Shown: piece by piece, positions 16,108 to 25,709 of the stretch
Layout: every line of letters starts with the position of its first letter
Numbering within the stretch: the first letter of the stretch is position 1
From: Peptococcaceae bacterium
GTDB lineage: Bacteria > Bacillota > Desulfitobacteriia > Desulfitobacteriales > Syntrophobotulaceae
Assembly (NCBI GenBank): GCA_012517475.1
Contig: JAAYUV010000032.1
Location: forward strand, 1-41,689
Length of the DNA stretch: 41,689 bases
Direction of reading: 5' to 3'
Program-made: the position numbers and the translations under genes
Notes under the pieces: generated by a model
The model's database searches: none
Told to the model about the DNA's origin: nothing
The model's input: only the letters and a program-made list of their open reading frames with translations

Positions 16108-18201
16108 TTGGTTGTTAAACGGGCGGAAAAAGCAGGTTTTTGCTTTGGGGTCAAAAGAGCTATTGAAATGGCAGAAAAGGCCGCAATAGGGGGAAACACT
16201 GCTTCGTTAGGACCGCTCATTCATAATCAACAGGTTGTGGATTACCTTCGGGAAAAAGGTATTATCGAAGTAAACGCAATCGAAGAGCTTAAAACAGGAC
16301 AACAACTTGTCATCAGATCACATGGCGTGCCTCCATGGATTTATTCTGCTGCAGAAAGTAAAGGCTTCAAGGTTATTGACGCAACATGTCCCTATGTTCA
16401 AAAGGCACAAAAACTTGCAGCGAAAGCATCGCGGGACAGTTTTGTCGTTGTCGTTGGGGACAGGAGCCATCCCGAGGTAATTGGAATCTTAGGATGGGCA
16501 GGCCAGAATGCAATAGCGATAGAAACGCTGGAGGAAGCAAAAGCGCTTCCCGATTATCCGAGTATCGCCGTATTAGCCCAGACAACCCAACCTAAAGGCA
16601 ATTTTATTCTTATTGCTGAAGAGCTTAAGAAACACACGCAGGACCTCATTATTCACAATACAATTTGCAATGCTACGGAGGAAAGACAGGCTTCGGCATG
16701 TAAATTGGCTGAAACCGTGGATGTGATGGTGGTTGCAGGTGGGAAAAGCAGTTCTAACACGCGAAAACTCGGAGCTATTTGTAGTGAGAAAACGAAAACC
16801 TATTTAATTGAAACAGCTGACGAAATAAATGAGATCTGGTTCAAGGATGCTAAAAGCGTCGGGTTAACAGCCGGAGCTTCCACGCCGGATTGGATTATCG
16901 AGGAGGTTTACACAAAAATGTCGGAAATCATGGACAAAATCAACGGAGCTTCAGAGGAAGAGAATACTGCAGCAGGAAATCAACTGGAACAAGAAACTGG
17001 AGTGGATCAAAAAGCTGACATGACAGAAAGTGCTGTCATGAAGAGCGATGATGATACGATGGATAGTTTTGCCAGTGAATTGCCGCATATTTACGGCGGA
17101 GCTATTGTTAAGGGAACAGTAGTAAAAATTACAAACGAAGAAGTATTTGTGGACATTGCCTGGAAATCAGAAGGGATTATTCCGTTAGAAGAAGTATCAG
17201 CCACCAAGGTGCTGGATATCCGCGATGTTCTTAAAGTTGGGGACACCGTAACGGCCATGGTGACCAGGGTTGAGAATAAGGAAGGGTATACGGTTCTTTC
17301 CCGCAGGCGTGTAGTGGAAAGTGAATCCAAAGAGCGTCTTGCACAATTGGCAGAAAGCAAAGAAGAAGTTTCTGCCAAGGTGACTGAAGCAATCAAAGGC
17401 GGCCTTCTGGTTGATCTTGGAATGAGAGGTTTCGTACCTGCTTCTCAAATCGAAATGGGTTTTGTTGATGATTTGAATAAATATGTGGGCAAAACCTTAA
17501 GATTACGGGTTATCGAATTTGATCCTGTCAAGAAAAAGCTTGTTCTTTCCCAAAAAGCAATTTTGGCTGAAGAGCAGGTAAGCAAAAGGGAAAAACTTCT
17601 GGAAACCCTGAAAGAAGGAGATACTGTCAAAGGGGTTGTCCGTCGTCTCACCAATTTCGGAGCATTCGTAGATTTAGGAGGGATAGATGGGCTCCTGCAC
17701 GTTGCCGATATGGCATTTTCCAGGGTGAACCACCCATCGGAAATTGTCAAAGTTGACGATGAAGTAGAGGTCCAGGTTTTATCCATTGATAAAGCAAAAG
17801 GAAGGATATCTTTAGGACTTAAACAACTGAAAGTCAATCCTTGGACGTTTATAGCTGAGAAGTTTCCTGTTGGTGCTTTAGTTCAAGGCAAGGTTGTCAG
17901 AATAGCTACTTTTGGAGCTTTTGTTCAGTTGGATGATGGCATAGATGCTTTAGTTCATATTTCCCAGCTCGCAGACCGCAGGGTCATGAAAGTGGAAGAT
18001 GTTGTAAAAGTTGGGCAAGTTATCACTGCTAAAGTCATTGAATGCAAGCCAGAAGACAAGAGAATCAGCTTAAGTATTAAAGAAGCGCAGGCTGATTCCC
18101 AGAAGAAGAATGATCTTGAAGCCTTGGAAAGCCAGCAGGAAGTACCTGAAGTTACGATTGGAGATGCCATTGGCAGCACTCAGGAAAACACCGAAGAGTA
18201 A
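16108..18201 (+). CDS. ispH-rpsA: Bifunctional IspH / ribosomal protein S1 fusion
   Basis: 697 aa. Residues 1-280 are 4-hydroxy-3-methylbut-2-enyl diphosphate reductase, the last step of the MEP isoprenoid pathway: the three cluster cysteines are at C12 (GFCFGV), C94 (ATCPYV) and C187 (NTICNATEERQ), with GGKSSSNTRKL near 211-221. A Glu/Asp-rich linker (about 280-325) leads to four S1 RNA-binding domains at about 329-398, 417-485, 503-573 and 588-660, the last two being the most canonical (GAFVDLGG.DGLLHV; GAFVQLDDGIDALVHIS). No frameshift or internal stop. This fusion is known in clostridia. TTG start with aaggagg about ten bases upstream; ATG 16104 is out of frame. Confidence 0.95.
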   Translation: MVVKRAEKAGFCFGVKRAIEMAEKAAIGGNTASLGPLIHNQQVVDYLREKGIIEVNAIEELKTGQQLVIRSHGVPPWIYSAAESKGFKVIDATCPYVQKAQKLAAKASRDSFVVVVGDRSHPEVIGILGWAGQNAIAIETLEEAKALPDYPSIAVLAQTTQPKGNFILIAEELKKHTQDLIIHNTICNATEERQASACKLAETVDVMVVAGGKSSSNTRKLGAICSEKTKTYLIETADEINEIWFKDAKSVGLTAGASTPDWIIEEVYTKMSEIMDKINGASEEENTAAGNQLEQETGVDQKADMTESAVMKSDDDTMDSFASELPHIYGGAIVKGTVVKITNEEVFVDIAWKSEGIIPLEEVSATKVLDIRDVLKVGDTVTAMVTRVENKEGYTVLSRRRVVESESKERLAQLAESKEEVSAKVTEAIKGGLLVDLGMRGFVPASQIEMGFVDDLNKYVGKTLRLRVIEFDPVKKKLVLSQKAILAEEQVSKREKLLETLKEGDTVKGVVRRLTNFGAFVDLGGIDGLLHVADMAFSRVNHPSEIVKVDDEVEVQVLSIDKAKGRISLGLKQLKVNPWTFIAEKFPVGALVQGKVVRIATFGAFVQLDDGIDALVHISQLADRRVMKVEDVVKVGQVITAKVIECKPEDKRISLSIKEAQADSQKKNDLEALESQQEVPEVTIGDAIGSTQENTEE

Positions 18202-18224
18202 GGAAGACAGCTTAAAGTTTTACC

Positions 18225-18260
18225 ATGACTTCTTGCTTGTGGCAAGAAGTCATTTCTCTT
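18225..18260 (+). terminator. Terminator of ispH-rpsA
   Basis: atgacttcttgc (18225-18236) and gcaagaagtcat (18242-18253) form a perfect 12-bp stem with a 5-base loop, followed by ttctctt. The T-run is imperfect but the position right after a highly expressed gene fits. Confidence 0.7.
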
Positions 18261-18299
18261 CAAGACCTTTTATCCATGAATAAAACAGGAGGCTTATTC

Positions 18300-19409
18300 A
18301 TGCCGGTACAGAAGACAAAACCAAAGAAGCCTGATTTTATTCTCTTGTTCGCTTCGGTAATCCTCTTGTCTATTGGGTTGATTATGGTGCTAAGCGCGGG
18401 TTCTCTTTTTTCATTCAACGAAACAGATAATTCATTCTTCCTGTTTTATAAACAGTTAAGGTGGGCTTGTTTGGGTTTAGTCGCTGCTTTCATCGCAGTG
18501 CTTATCCCTTATAAGTTTTGGAAAAAGTTTTCCGGGATTGGAATTGTAGTCAGTATTTTCTTACTCTTGATGGTTGAATTCAGTAATTTAGCGGTTACGG
18601 CCAAAGGGTCGGCACGATGGTTGAAAATTTTAGGTGTTTCCGTTCAGCCTTCTGAAATTGCCAAGTTTTCTCTTGTGCTTTTTCTGGCATATATTCTCAA
18701 CAGATACCCTGTAAAAAAGCTTAAAGATTTAATCCTGCCCCTTTCCGTAATGGGAGTAATCCTGCTCCTGGTCTATAAGCAGCCTGATCTGGGTACTGCC
18801 ATTGTCATATTGCTTGCCTGCGGGGCAATGCTGCTGATGACAGAACTTCCGCTGGGATATTTTCTTGCTGCGATTCTTCTTTTTGGTATACCGGGGTTTT
18901 TTCTTGTAAAAAATACTGAATATCAATGGAACAGAATTTTGGGCTGGCTCTATCCCTGGAAGTATGCTTCAACCTTTGGTTTTCAGATTGTCAACGCCCA
19001 GATAGCCTTTGGAACAGGCGGATTATTGGGAATTGGCATTGGGCAGAGCAGTAAGAACGGGTATCTGCCCGAGAATTACACAGATACGATATTTGCTGTA
19101 ATTGGTGAGGAATTTGGTTTTTTTGGCACCACCTTTGTTCTGATATGTTTTATTTTATTAATCGCGAGGGCATATATGATCTCAAGGCAGTGTCCTGACC
19201 GCTATGGCCGTTTATTGGGGTTTGGAATATCATCTTTGCTGGCACTCCAGACGGCAGTTAATCTGTGTGTTGTCACAGGTATATTTCCGGTTACCGGTAT
19301 TACATTGCCGTTGATTTCTTATGGGGGAAGTTCTTTACTCATTACCATGTTCGAAATCGGGATATTGCTGAACATTTCACGCTACCGGCAGAGCGAAAAA
19401 GGAATATGA
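18300..19409 (+). CDS. SEDS peptidoglycan glycosyltransferase (FtsW/RodA/SpoVE family)
   Basis: 369 aa from ATG 18300, chosen because aggagg lies seven bases upstream; the in-frame ATG at 18225 is inside the preceding terminator stem. Polytopic membrane protein of the SEDS family, which polymerises lipid II. Conserved blocks: KGSARWL..GVSVQPSEIAKF (about 103-122), YQWNRILGWLYPW near 207-219, NAQIAFGTGGLLGIGIGQS near 230-248, YTDTIFAVIGEEFGFFG, and a late PLISYGGSS. Sequence is closest to FtsW/SpoVE, but the gene is not beside mur or fts genes, so the exact role (division, elongation or spore cortex) is open. Confidence 0.88.
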   Translation: MPVQKTKPKKPDFILLFASVILLSIGLIMVLSAGSLFSFNETDNSFFLFYKQLRWACLGLVAAFIAVLIPYKFWKKFSGIGIVVSIFLLLMVEFSNLAVTAKGSARWLKILGVSVQPSEIAKFSLVLFLAYILNRYPVKKLKDLILPLSVMGVILLLVYKQPDLGTAIVILLACGAMLLMTELPLGYFLAAILLFGIPGFFLVKNTEYQWNRILGWLYPWKYASTFGFQIVNAQIAFGTGGLLGIGIGQSSKNGYLPENYTDTIFAVIGEEFGFFGTTFVLICFILLIARAYMISRQCPDRYGRLLGFGISSLLALQTAVNLCVVTGIFPVTGITLPLISYGGSSLLITMFEIGILLNISRYRQSEKGI

Positions 19410-19419
19410 TCTTTTTAAT

Positions 19420-19444
19420 TATATTTGAGCAATGCTCAAATATA
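19420..19444. repeat. 11-bp hairpin between the SEDS gene and the DUF512 gene
   Basis: tatatttgagc (19420-19430) and gctcaaatata (19434-19444), loop aat. Preceded by T and followed by A on the plus strand, so it lacks a proper terminator tail. May attenuate read-through or protect mRNA. Confidence 0.5.
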
Positions 19445-19457
19445 AAAAACAATAAGG

Positions 19458-20798
19458 ATGGGAAAAATTTTGTCCAAAGGTTTGATCGTATCGAAAGTGC
19501 TTCCTGACAGCATAGCCTTTGAAATGGAAATAGAACCTGGAGATATTCTTCTTCAGGTTGGTGAAAAAAAAATTCAGGATGTTCTGGATCTGCATTATTT
19601 TACTTCAGAAGATGAATTTACTCTGATCATTCAAAAATCCAATGAGGAAATCTGGGAACTGGAAATCGTAAAAGAGCCCGGAGAAATTTTAGGGATTGAA
19701 GTTGATGAGATCGGCGCAAAGGGTTTAAAAAAATGCAATAATAACTGTGTTTTTTGTTTTGTGCAGCAGATGCCCTCCGGTATGAGGGAATCGCTCTATG
19801 ACCGTGATGATGATTACAGGCTTTCCGTCATGCAGGGAAGTTATATCACTTTGTCTAATCTTGAACCTGAGGAATTCCGCAGGATTATTGATTTGCATCT
19901 AAGCCCTTTATATATATCGGTTCATGCCTGGGATCCCGTTTTAAGGGAAAAATTGATGCGCAACCGCAGTGCGGGAAAGCTGGCTGATCAAATTACAATG
20001 CTGTCTGAGGCAGGGCTTACTCTTCATACTCAAATTGTATTGGTTCCCGGTTATAATGACGGGGAAATATTGAAAGAAACCGTTGAGAACCTGGCATCAT
20101 TTTTTCCCTCTGTTCAATCGATCGGTATTGTCCCGGTAGGTTTAACCAAACACAGACATGGACTTCCGGGATTAAGAACAGTACAATCGGAAGAGGCTAA
20201 GGAGATCCTGGAAAGAGGAGAATGCTGGCAGAAAAAGTTCAGAGCAAGGACCGGTAAAAATCTGGTTTACTTTTCAGATGAATTTTATGTGCTTGCCGGA
20301 AGAGCTTTTCCGAAGGATGAAGAATACGACGATTTTCCCCAACTGGAAAATGGAATTGGAATGGCTGGCAAGCTCCAAGGTGAGATCAGGGAATACTTTG
20401 ACCTGCTTCCTTCAATAATACCCCAGCGCCATGTTCATATTGTTACAGGGGTCTCTGCAGCAGATTTTTTCTGCATGTGGGCAGGAAAGCTGGCCAAAGT
20501 GGAAGGCCTTCAAATTACAGTACATAAGGTAATCAATCATTTTTTCGGAACAACAGTGACCGTTGCCGGACTGTTGACCGCTCAGGATATTGCCGATCAA
20601 TTGGAAAACCTTCATGGTGACTATTTTTTAATCCCAAGGGTAATGCTAAAAGCGGACGAAGACATTTTTTTGGATGATCATGGAATCGAATGGCTGGAAA
20701 ACAAAGTGAACGGCAGGGCAATTCTTGTAGAGAATAACGGCAAAGAATTTCTGGAAGGGCTTCTGGGAAGACAATTGGAGGTGCAGGACATTGAGTAA
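19458..20798 (+). CDS. DUF512 family protein (PDZ plus radical-SAM-like)
   Basis: 446 aa. An N-terminal PDZ-like region (about 8-60; VLPDSIAFEMEIEPGDILLQ) precedes KCNNNCVFCFVQQMP, a CxxxCxFC cysteine triad of radical-SAM type, and then a barrel-like region. The C-terminal DUF512 domain follows. Family function is not settled. In many Firmicutes this gene sits directly before der, as here (8-base overlap), which suggests a ribosome-related or tRNA-related role by association only. Start: ATG 19458 overlaps its own aagga; TTG 19470, 11 bases after aagga, is an equally good start. Confidence 0.85.
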   Translation: MGKILSKGLIVSKVLPDSIAFEMEIEPGDILLQVGEKKIQDVLDLHYFTSEDEFTLIIQKSNEEIWELEIVKEPGEILGIEVDEIGAKGLKKCNNNCVFCFVQQMPSGMRESLYDRDDDYRLSVMQGSYITLSNLEPEEFRRIIDLHLSPLYISVHAWDPVLREKLMRNRSAGKLADQITMLSEAGLTLHTQIVLVPGYNDGEILKETVENLASFFPSVQSIGIVPVGLTKHRHGLPGLRTVQSEEAKEILERGECWQKKFRARTGKNLVYFSDEFYVLAGRAFPKDEEYDDFPQLENGIGMAGKLQGEIREYFDLLPSIIPQRHVHIVTGVSAADFFCMWAGKLAKVEGLQITVHKVINHFFGTTVTVAGLLTAQDIADQLENLHGDYFLIPRVMLKADEDIFLDDHGIEWLENKVNGRAILVENNGKEFLEGLLGRQLEVQDIE

Positions 20799-22116
20799 AC
20801 CTGTAGTAGCCATCGTTGGGCGACCAAACGTCGGGAAATCGACACTTTTCAATAGAGTTGTAGGCGGGCTTGTTGCGATCGTAGAAAATACCCCTGGTGT
20901 TACCAGGGATAGGTTATATTTTGATGCGGAATGGCTGGGGAGAAAATTCACTCTTATTGATACCGGGGGCATTGAGTTTAAGGATGAGACGACACCGCTT
21001 TCTACAATGATGAAACAGCAGGCCGAAATCGCTGTGGATGAAGCGGATGTTGTTTTGTTTCTCGTAGATGCCAAAGCTAAAGTAACTCCGGATGATGAAC
21101 AGATCGCCAAATATCTCAGAAAGTCCGGAAAACCAATCCTTCTGGTTGCCAATAAAGTTGAAAACTTCACGAATTTCGAAGTGGAAGCTCATGAGTATTT
21201 AACTCTTGGGTTTGGAGATGCAATACCGGTTTCGGCAGTACACGGAATGAATATCGGAGATATGCTGGATACGGTTATTTCTAATCTTCCAGAAAACGAG
21301 GATGAAGATTATGATCCGGACGTGGTAAAAATCGCGGTAATCGGCAGACCGAATGTTGGAAAATCCTCCATTGTGAATATGCTGCTGGGGGAAGAAAGAG
21401 TTATCGTCAGTGATATTCCAGGGACGACCAGAGATGCGATCGATACTCCTTTTACCTATGAAGACCGGAATTATGTATTGATTGATACGGCGGGGATCAG
21501 AAGGAAGAAGAAAATTGCCGAGGTTACGGAGAACTATAGTGTTATTCGTTCTTTCAGGGCTGTGGACCGTGCGGATGTTGTCCTGATGGTGATTGATGCG
21601 GTAGAAGGAGTCACGGATCAGGATAAGAGGATTGTAGGTTATGCGCACGAACAGGGAAAAGGACTCATATTAATCATTAATAAATGGGATTTGATTACGA
21701 AAGATGATAAAACTCTAAACAAGTATGAGAAAGAAATCAGAGAAGAACTGGCTTTTGTCGGCTATGCTCCTACTCAATTTGTGTCAGCCAAGACCGGTCA
21801 GAGGATTAACAAAATCATGGATCTGGTTGAATTTGTTGCAGAACAAACAAGCAGGCGTGTTTTGACCAGTACGCTCAATAGCCAACTGCGGGAATGGGTT
21901 CATCTGAATCCCCCTCCCTCGGACAAAGGAAAGCGGTTAAAAATTTTATACGCTACCCAGCAAGGTGTTCAGCCCCCTACTTTTATCTTTTTTGTCAATG
22001 ATCCTGAGTTAGTGCATTTCTCCTACCGAAGATATTTAGAAAACCAATTAAGAAAGAATTTTGGATTTGAGGGTTCCCCGATCCATATTATAATGAGAAA
22101 AAGAGATGAGGAATGA
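20791..22116 (+). CDS. der: Ribosome-associated GTPase Der (EngA)
   Basis: 441 aa. Two tandem GTPase domains and a C-terminal KH-like domain; needed for 50S subunit assembly. Domain 1: GRPNVGKST (9-17), DTGG near 57. Domain 2: GRPNVGKSS near 184-192, DTAG near 230 and NKWD near 294. The G4 motif of domain 1 reads NKVE instead of the usual NKxD. TTG start with ggaggtg upstream, overlapping the previous gene. Confidence 0.96.
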   Translation: MSKPVVAIVGRPNVGKSTLFNRVVGGLVAIVENTPGVTRDRLYFDAEWLGRKFTLIDTGGIEFKDETTPLSTMMKQQAEIAVDEADVVLFLVDAKAKVTPDDEQIAKYLRKSGKPILLVANKVENFTNFEVEAHEYLTLGFGDAIPVSAVHGMNIGDMLDTVISNLPENEDEDYDPDVVKIAVIGRPNVGKSSIVNMLLGEERVIVSDIPGTTRDAIDTPFTYEDRNYVLIDTAGIRRKKKIAEVTENYSVIRSFRAVDRADVVLMVIDAVEGVTDQDKRIVGYAHEQGKGLILIINKWDLITKDDKTLNKYEKEIREELAFVGYAPTQFVSAKTGQRINKIMDLVEFVAEQTSRRVLTSTLNSQLREWVHLNPPPSDKGKRLKILYATQQGVQPPTFIFFVNDPELVHFSYRRYLENQLRKNFGFEGSPIHIIMRKRDEE

Positions 22117-22122
22117 TCAGAG

Positions 22123-22713
22123 ATGTCCTATTGGGTTTTTCTTATTGCCTATGTTTTGGGCTCAATTCCCTTTGCGTATATTGCAGGAAAGATAAAGGGA
22201 ACAGACCTTCGTAAGCATGGAAGCGGAAATATGGGAGCAACAAATGCTTATCGCCTGTTGGGTCAGAAATGGGGTATAGGCATTCTGGTTTGTGATGCGC
22301 TTAAGGGCGGAGCAGCCGCTTATATTTGTTTAGTTTCGTTTGGTGCCTGGGGAGCGGTAGCCGGTGGTCTTTTAGCCATGCTTGGACACAGCTATAATCC
22401 TTATTTTGGCTTCAAGCCCAGCGGAAAAGGAGTAGCAAGCGGACTGGGAATTATTACTGTACTGATTCCTAGGGTCATGCTGATTGCCGTTACGGTGTTT
22501 ATTATTGTTGTGGCTGTCAGCCGCTATGTTTCGTTAGGTTCGGTCATGGGGGCACTGACCGTATTAGTTATGGTTTTTGCTTTTCATGAACCCACACCAT
22601 ATATGATATTCGCCCTGATCGCTGTTTCTATGGTTGTCTTCAGGCATCGTTCCAATATGAAAAGGATATTGGATGGGACGGAAGCAAAATTCGGGCAGAA
22701 AAAAGGGGAGTGA
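22123..22713 (+). CDS. plsY: Acyl-phosphate:glycerol-3-phosphate acyltransferase
   Basis: 196 aa membrane enzyme that adds the first acyl chain to glycerol 3-phosphate. Conserved motifs: [31 protein letters not shown] within residues 13-44 (seen in two parts), [20 protein letters not shown] near 87-106. Multiple membrane segments. Six bases after der; its stop lies at the ribosome site of gpsA, which supplies its substrate. Confidence 0.95.
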   Translation: MSYWVFLIAYVLGSIPFAYIAGKIKGTDLRKHGSGNMGATNAYRLLGQKWGIGILVCDALKGGAAAYICLVSFGAWGAVAGGLLAMLGHSYNPYFGFKPSGKGVASGLGIITVLIPRVMLIAVTVFIIVVAVSRYVSLGSVMGALTVLVMVFAFHEPTPYMIFALIAVSMVVFRHRSNMKRILDGTEAKFGQKKGE

Positions 22714-22718
22714 TTGAA

Positions 22719-23729
22719 TTGAAGAAAATAGCCGTGTTCGGGTCGGGAAGTTGGGGGACCGCCATTTCCCTTGTTCTGGTCAGAGCAGGTCATAAGGTAT
22801 CACTGGTCGGCATTTTTTCAGACGAGATTGATTTAATGATACGGAAAAAAGAAAATGTTCCATACCTGCCCGGAGTATTTCTGCCCGATGAAGTTACACC
22901 TACAACAGACCTTGCAGAAGTCAATGCCGAAGCTGTTTTTCTCAGTGTACCTTCTCATGCGGTAAGGGAGAGTGCCCGTCTTATCAGGCCTTATCTCAGG
23001 AAAGGCTGTATTGTTATTAACACGGCCAAAGGGCTGGAAGAGAATACTCATTTGAGGCTTTCTCAAGTGCTGGCTGAAGAACTTCCCGATCATCCCATTG
23101 CAATATTGTCCGGGCCAAGTCATGCGGAAGAAGTGGGAAGAGATGTTCCTACTGCTGTTGTAGTGGCAGCTGATAATATTGCAGTCGCTGAAGCTGTTCA
23201 GGACTTGATTATGACTCCTAAATTCCGGGTATATACCAATTTGGATAAAATCGGGGTGGAAATGGGAGGCTCATTAAAAAATATTATTGCATTATGTACC
23301 GGCGTTCTGGAAGGAATGAATCCCCGCGATAATACGAAAGCAGCGCTCATTACCAGAGGGCTTGCTGAAATTACCCGTTTAGGCGTTGCAATGGGCGCTC
23401 AGCCTCAAACTTTTTCCGGCCTTTCAGGAATTGGAGACCTCATTGTAACCTGTACCAGCCTTCATAGCCGGAACTTAAGGGCGGGTCGCGCCCTTGGGAC
23501 AGGGAAACCCCTGGATGAGGTGCTGCGGGAAGTAGGTATGGTCGTGGAAGGAGTAAGAACGACAAAAGTAGCTTATGAGTTAAGCCAAAAATATGGAATT
23601 TCCATGCCGATTACCGAGCAGGCTTATAAAGTATTATTTGAGGGATCAAGTCCACAGGAAGCTTTGGTAAATCTCATGATGAGAGGCAAAAAACACGAAA
23701 CGGAAGACATGGAGTATCTTGGTTATTAA
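22719..23729 (+). CDS. gpsA: Glycerol-3-phosphate dehydrogenase [NAD(P)+]
   Basis: 336 aa. Reduces dihydroxyacetone phosphate to glycerol 3-phosphate, the substrate of PlsY. N-terminal FGSGSWGTA dinucleotide motif, GPSHAEEVGRDVPTAVV near 128-144, catalytic-region SLKNIIALCTGVLEG near 184-198 and GLSGIGDLIVTCTS near 229-242. The ribosome site aaaggggag ends at 22710, eight bases before TTG 22719; the alternative GTG at 22710 would have no room, so the TTG is preferred. Confidence 0.94.
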   Translation: MKKIAVFGSGSWGTAISLVLVRAGHKVSLVGIFSDEIDLMIRKKENVPYLPGVFLPDEVTPTTDLAEVNAEAVFLSVPSHAVRESARLIRPYLRKGCIVINTAKGLEENTHLRLSQVLAEELPDHPIAILSGPSHAEEVGRDVPTAVVVAADNIAVAEAVQDLIMTPKFRVYTNLDKIGVEMGGSLKNIIALCTGVLEGMNPRDNTKAALITRGLAEITRLGVAMGAQPQTFSGLSGIGDLIVTCTSLHSRNLRAGRALGTGKPLDEVLREVGMVVEGVRTTKVAYELSQKYGISMPITEQAYKVLFEGSSPQEALVNLMMRGKKHETEDMEYLGY

Positions 23730-23783
23730 CCGGATTTAATGCCGTTTAGATTCCGGAATTAACAAAATAAAAATTTGATTTTC

Positions 23784-23809
23784 TGACACCTTTAAGGTGT
23801 CATTTTTTT
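23784..23809 (+). terminator. Terminator of the der-plsY-gpsA operon
   Basis: tgacacct (23784-23791) and aggtgtca (23795-23802), 3-base loop, then seven T. Confidence 0.85.
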
Positions 23810-23976
23810 GTTGAAATAGACTTTAGTTTTTTGACATAAAAGCGTTATTTTAAAAATATAAATATAATGCTTGAAGTGCTAGTCCGGTTATTAATCTTTA
23901 ATAAACAGCGTTACTAAAAAGGTAGATTTAAAGGTCCTTACTAAGGACAGCACACTAAAAGGGAGGGAAAAGTTCT

Positions 23977-25458
23977 ATGCAAAACTTTGACATTTTCAGC
24001 GATATTGCTGAACGGACAGGAGGGGATATCTATTTCGGTGTGGTCGGTCCCGTAAGGACTGGAAAATCTACATTCATTAAACGGTTTATGGAACTCCTGG
24101 TCCTGCCAAACATCTCCAATGTGTTTGAAAGGGAAAGAGCACGGGATGAGCTTCCTCAAAGCGGTGCCGGCAGGAGAATTACGACCACTGAACCTAAATT
24201 TATTCCGTCTGAAGCAGTAGAGGTTATTCTCAAAGACACCATCCATATGAACGTCAGGCTCGTTGATTGTGTAGGATATTCCGTTGAAGGAGCCCTCGGA
24301 TATGAAGGAGAAGAAGATGAGCCGCGTATGGTTCATACTCCCTGGAATGAAGAAGCCATACCTTTTGAAGAAGCAGCTGAAATAGGTACACGTAAAGTAA
24401 TTACCGATCATTCTACCCTGGGGATCGTTGTGACCACAGATGGTTCCATCTCCGAGATTCCGAGAGAAAATTACCTGAATGCCGAACAACGTGTGATCTC
24501 AGAGCTAAAAGAAATGGGTAAACCATTCATTCTTATCCTGAATACCACAAGGCCTTATTCGGAAAATACCCTGGAACTGTGCCGGTCTTTGGAGGGAACT
24601 TATAAGGTTCCTGTTGTTCCCGTCGACTGCATGGAAATGAACCTCAGTGATATTTCTCAAATCCTGGAGGAACTCCTTTATGAATTCCCTGTAGCGGAAG
24701 TGAATATTGAACTTCCAAAGTGGGTTGAAGAATTGGATATGTCCCATCCGATCCGCTCAAGCTTTGAAGAGATTATTCAAAGGTCAATAGGGGACATTAA
24801 GCGAATCCGGGATATTGACAGTGCTCTCGATATTCTGGCGCAATGCCCGCATGCCAAAGATGTCATTCTCAAAGAGACTAATCTTGGAACAGGCAGGGCG
24901 GAAATTGAAATCACAACCGAAAAGGATCTCTTTAAACAGGTATTGGAGCAACTGACAGGGATTGAAATTGAGGGAGACCATACCCTGCTGAGAATGATCC
25001 TGGATTACAGCAGAGCGAAAAAAGAATGGGATAAACTGGCGAAAGCCTTTGAGGATGTCCGTACCAACGGTTATGGGGTGGTTACTCCCCAATTGGATGA
25101 AATGTTCCTGGAAGAACCGGAACTTGTTAAATCCGGCGGGCATTACGGAATAAAACTAAAAGCCAGCGCACCTTCCCTCCATATTCTCCGGGCAGATGTA
25201 ACGACAGAAATCACTCCGCTCATTGGGACAGAAAAACAAGCAGAGGAGCTGGTAAAATACATTTTAGAGGAATTTGAATCCGATCCCAAGAAAGTATGGG
25301 GGTCCAATATATTTGGTAAATCACTGCATGACCTGGTCAGGGAAGGAATTCAGAATAAGCTTTACAAAATGCCCGACAATGTCCAGGTTAAACTGCAGGA
25401 TACGCTTCAGCGCATCGTCAATGACGGCCATGGCGGTTTGATTTGCATTATCATTTAA
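23977..25458 (+). CDS. spoIVA: Stage IV sporulation protein A (spore coat ATPase)
   Basis: 493 aa, full length. SpoIVA polymerises by ATP hydrolysis on the forespore surface to form the coat basement layer. N-terminal DIFSDIAERTGGDIYFGVVG, Walker A GPVRTGKSTF (about 24-33), Walker B-like LVDCVGY (about 94-100), and a C-terminal segment ending LVREGIQNKLYKMP...GHGGLICIII as in the family. ATG with gggagggaa upstream. Monocistronic: terminators lie on both sides. Expected to be under sigma-E; I could not find a convincing match in the 170 bases upstream. Confidence 0.97.
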   Translation: MQNFDIFSDIAERTGGDIYFGVVGPVRTGKSTFIKRFMELLVLPNISNVFERERARDELPQSGAGRRITTTEPKFIPSEAVEVILKDTIHMNVRLVDCVGYSVEGALGYEGEEDEPRMVHTPWNEEAIPFEEAAEIGTRKVITDHSTLGIVVTTDGSISEIPRENYLNAEQRVISELKEMGKPFILILNTTRPYSENTLELCRSLEGTYKVPVVPVDCMEMNLSDISQILEELLYEFPVAEVNIELPKWVEELDMSHPIRSSFEEIIQRSIGDIKRIRDIDSALDILAQCPHAKDVILKETNLGTGRAEIEITTEKDLFKQVLEQLTGIEIEGDHTLLRMILDYSRAKKEWDKLAKAFEDVRTNGYGVVTPQLDEMFLEEPELVKSGGHYGIKLKASAPSLHILRADVTTEITPLIGTEKQAEELVKYILEEFESDPKKVWGSNIFGKSLHDLVREGIQNKLYKMPDNVQVKLQDTLQRIVNDGHGGLICIII

Positions 25459-25472
25459 TCAAGTATAAAGAA

Positions 25473-25501
25473 AGAGTAATCTGAACGGTTGCTCTTTTTT
25501 T
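25473..25501 (+). terminator. Terminator of spoIVA
   Basis: agagtaatc (25473-25481) pairs with ggttgctct (25487-25495) with two G-T pairs, loop tgaac, then seven T. Confidence 0.75.
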
Positions 25502-25646
25502 ATTAAAAATCAATCCATGCTCCGGTTGCCGCGGTTAAAGTACGTCACGTTAATTTTAAGCAAGGGAAATACGTATTATTCTGGTATTCTTAATCGATAT
25601 AAAGCAATAATATAAAGTCGTTATAACTCTAAAGGTGATTATCTTG

Positions 25647-25675
25647 TTGTAAGAACCAGCATCAATGATTATAAT
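25647..25675 (+). promoter_or_regulatory. Sigma-A promoter for pheB-like gene
   Basis: TTGTAA, 17 bases, TATAAT, ending 35 bases before the start codon. The other 140 bases after the spoIVA terminator show nothing clear. Confidence 0.65.
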
Positions 25676-25709
25676 AGGGATAATAGAATGATGTTGGGAG
25701 CGGACATTT

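Noticed and set aside
18225-18299. Upstream ATG start for the SEDS gene
   Set aside because: The ATG is in the left arm of the ispH-rpsA terminator; ATG 18300 has a perfect ribosome site.
23831-23868. TTGACA and TATAAT before spoIVA as a sigma-A promoter
   Set aside because: The boxes are 26 bases apart, too far for sigma-A, and spoIVA is expected to use sigma-E; no good sigma-E match was found either.
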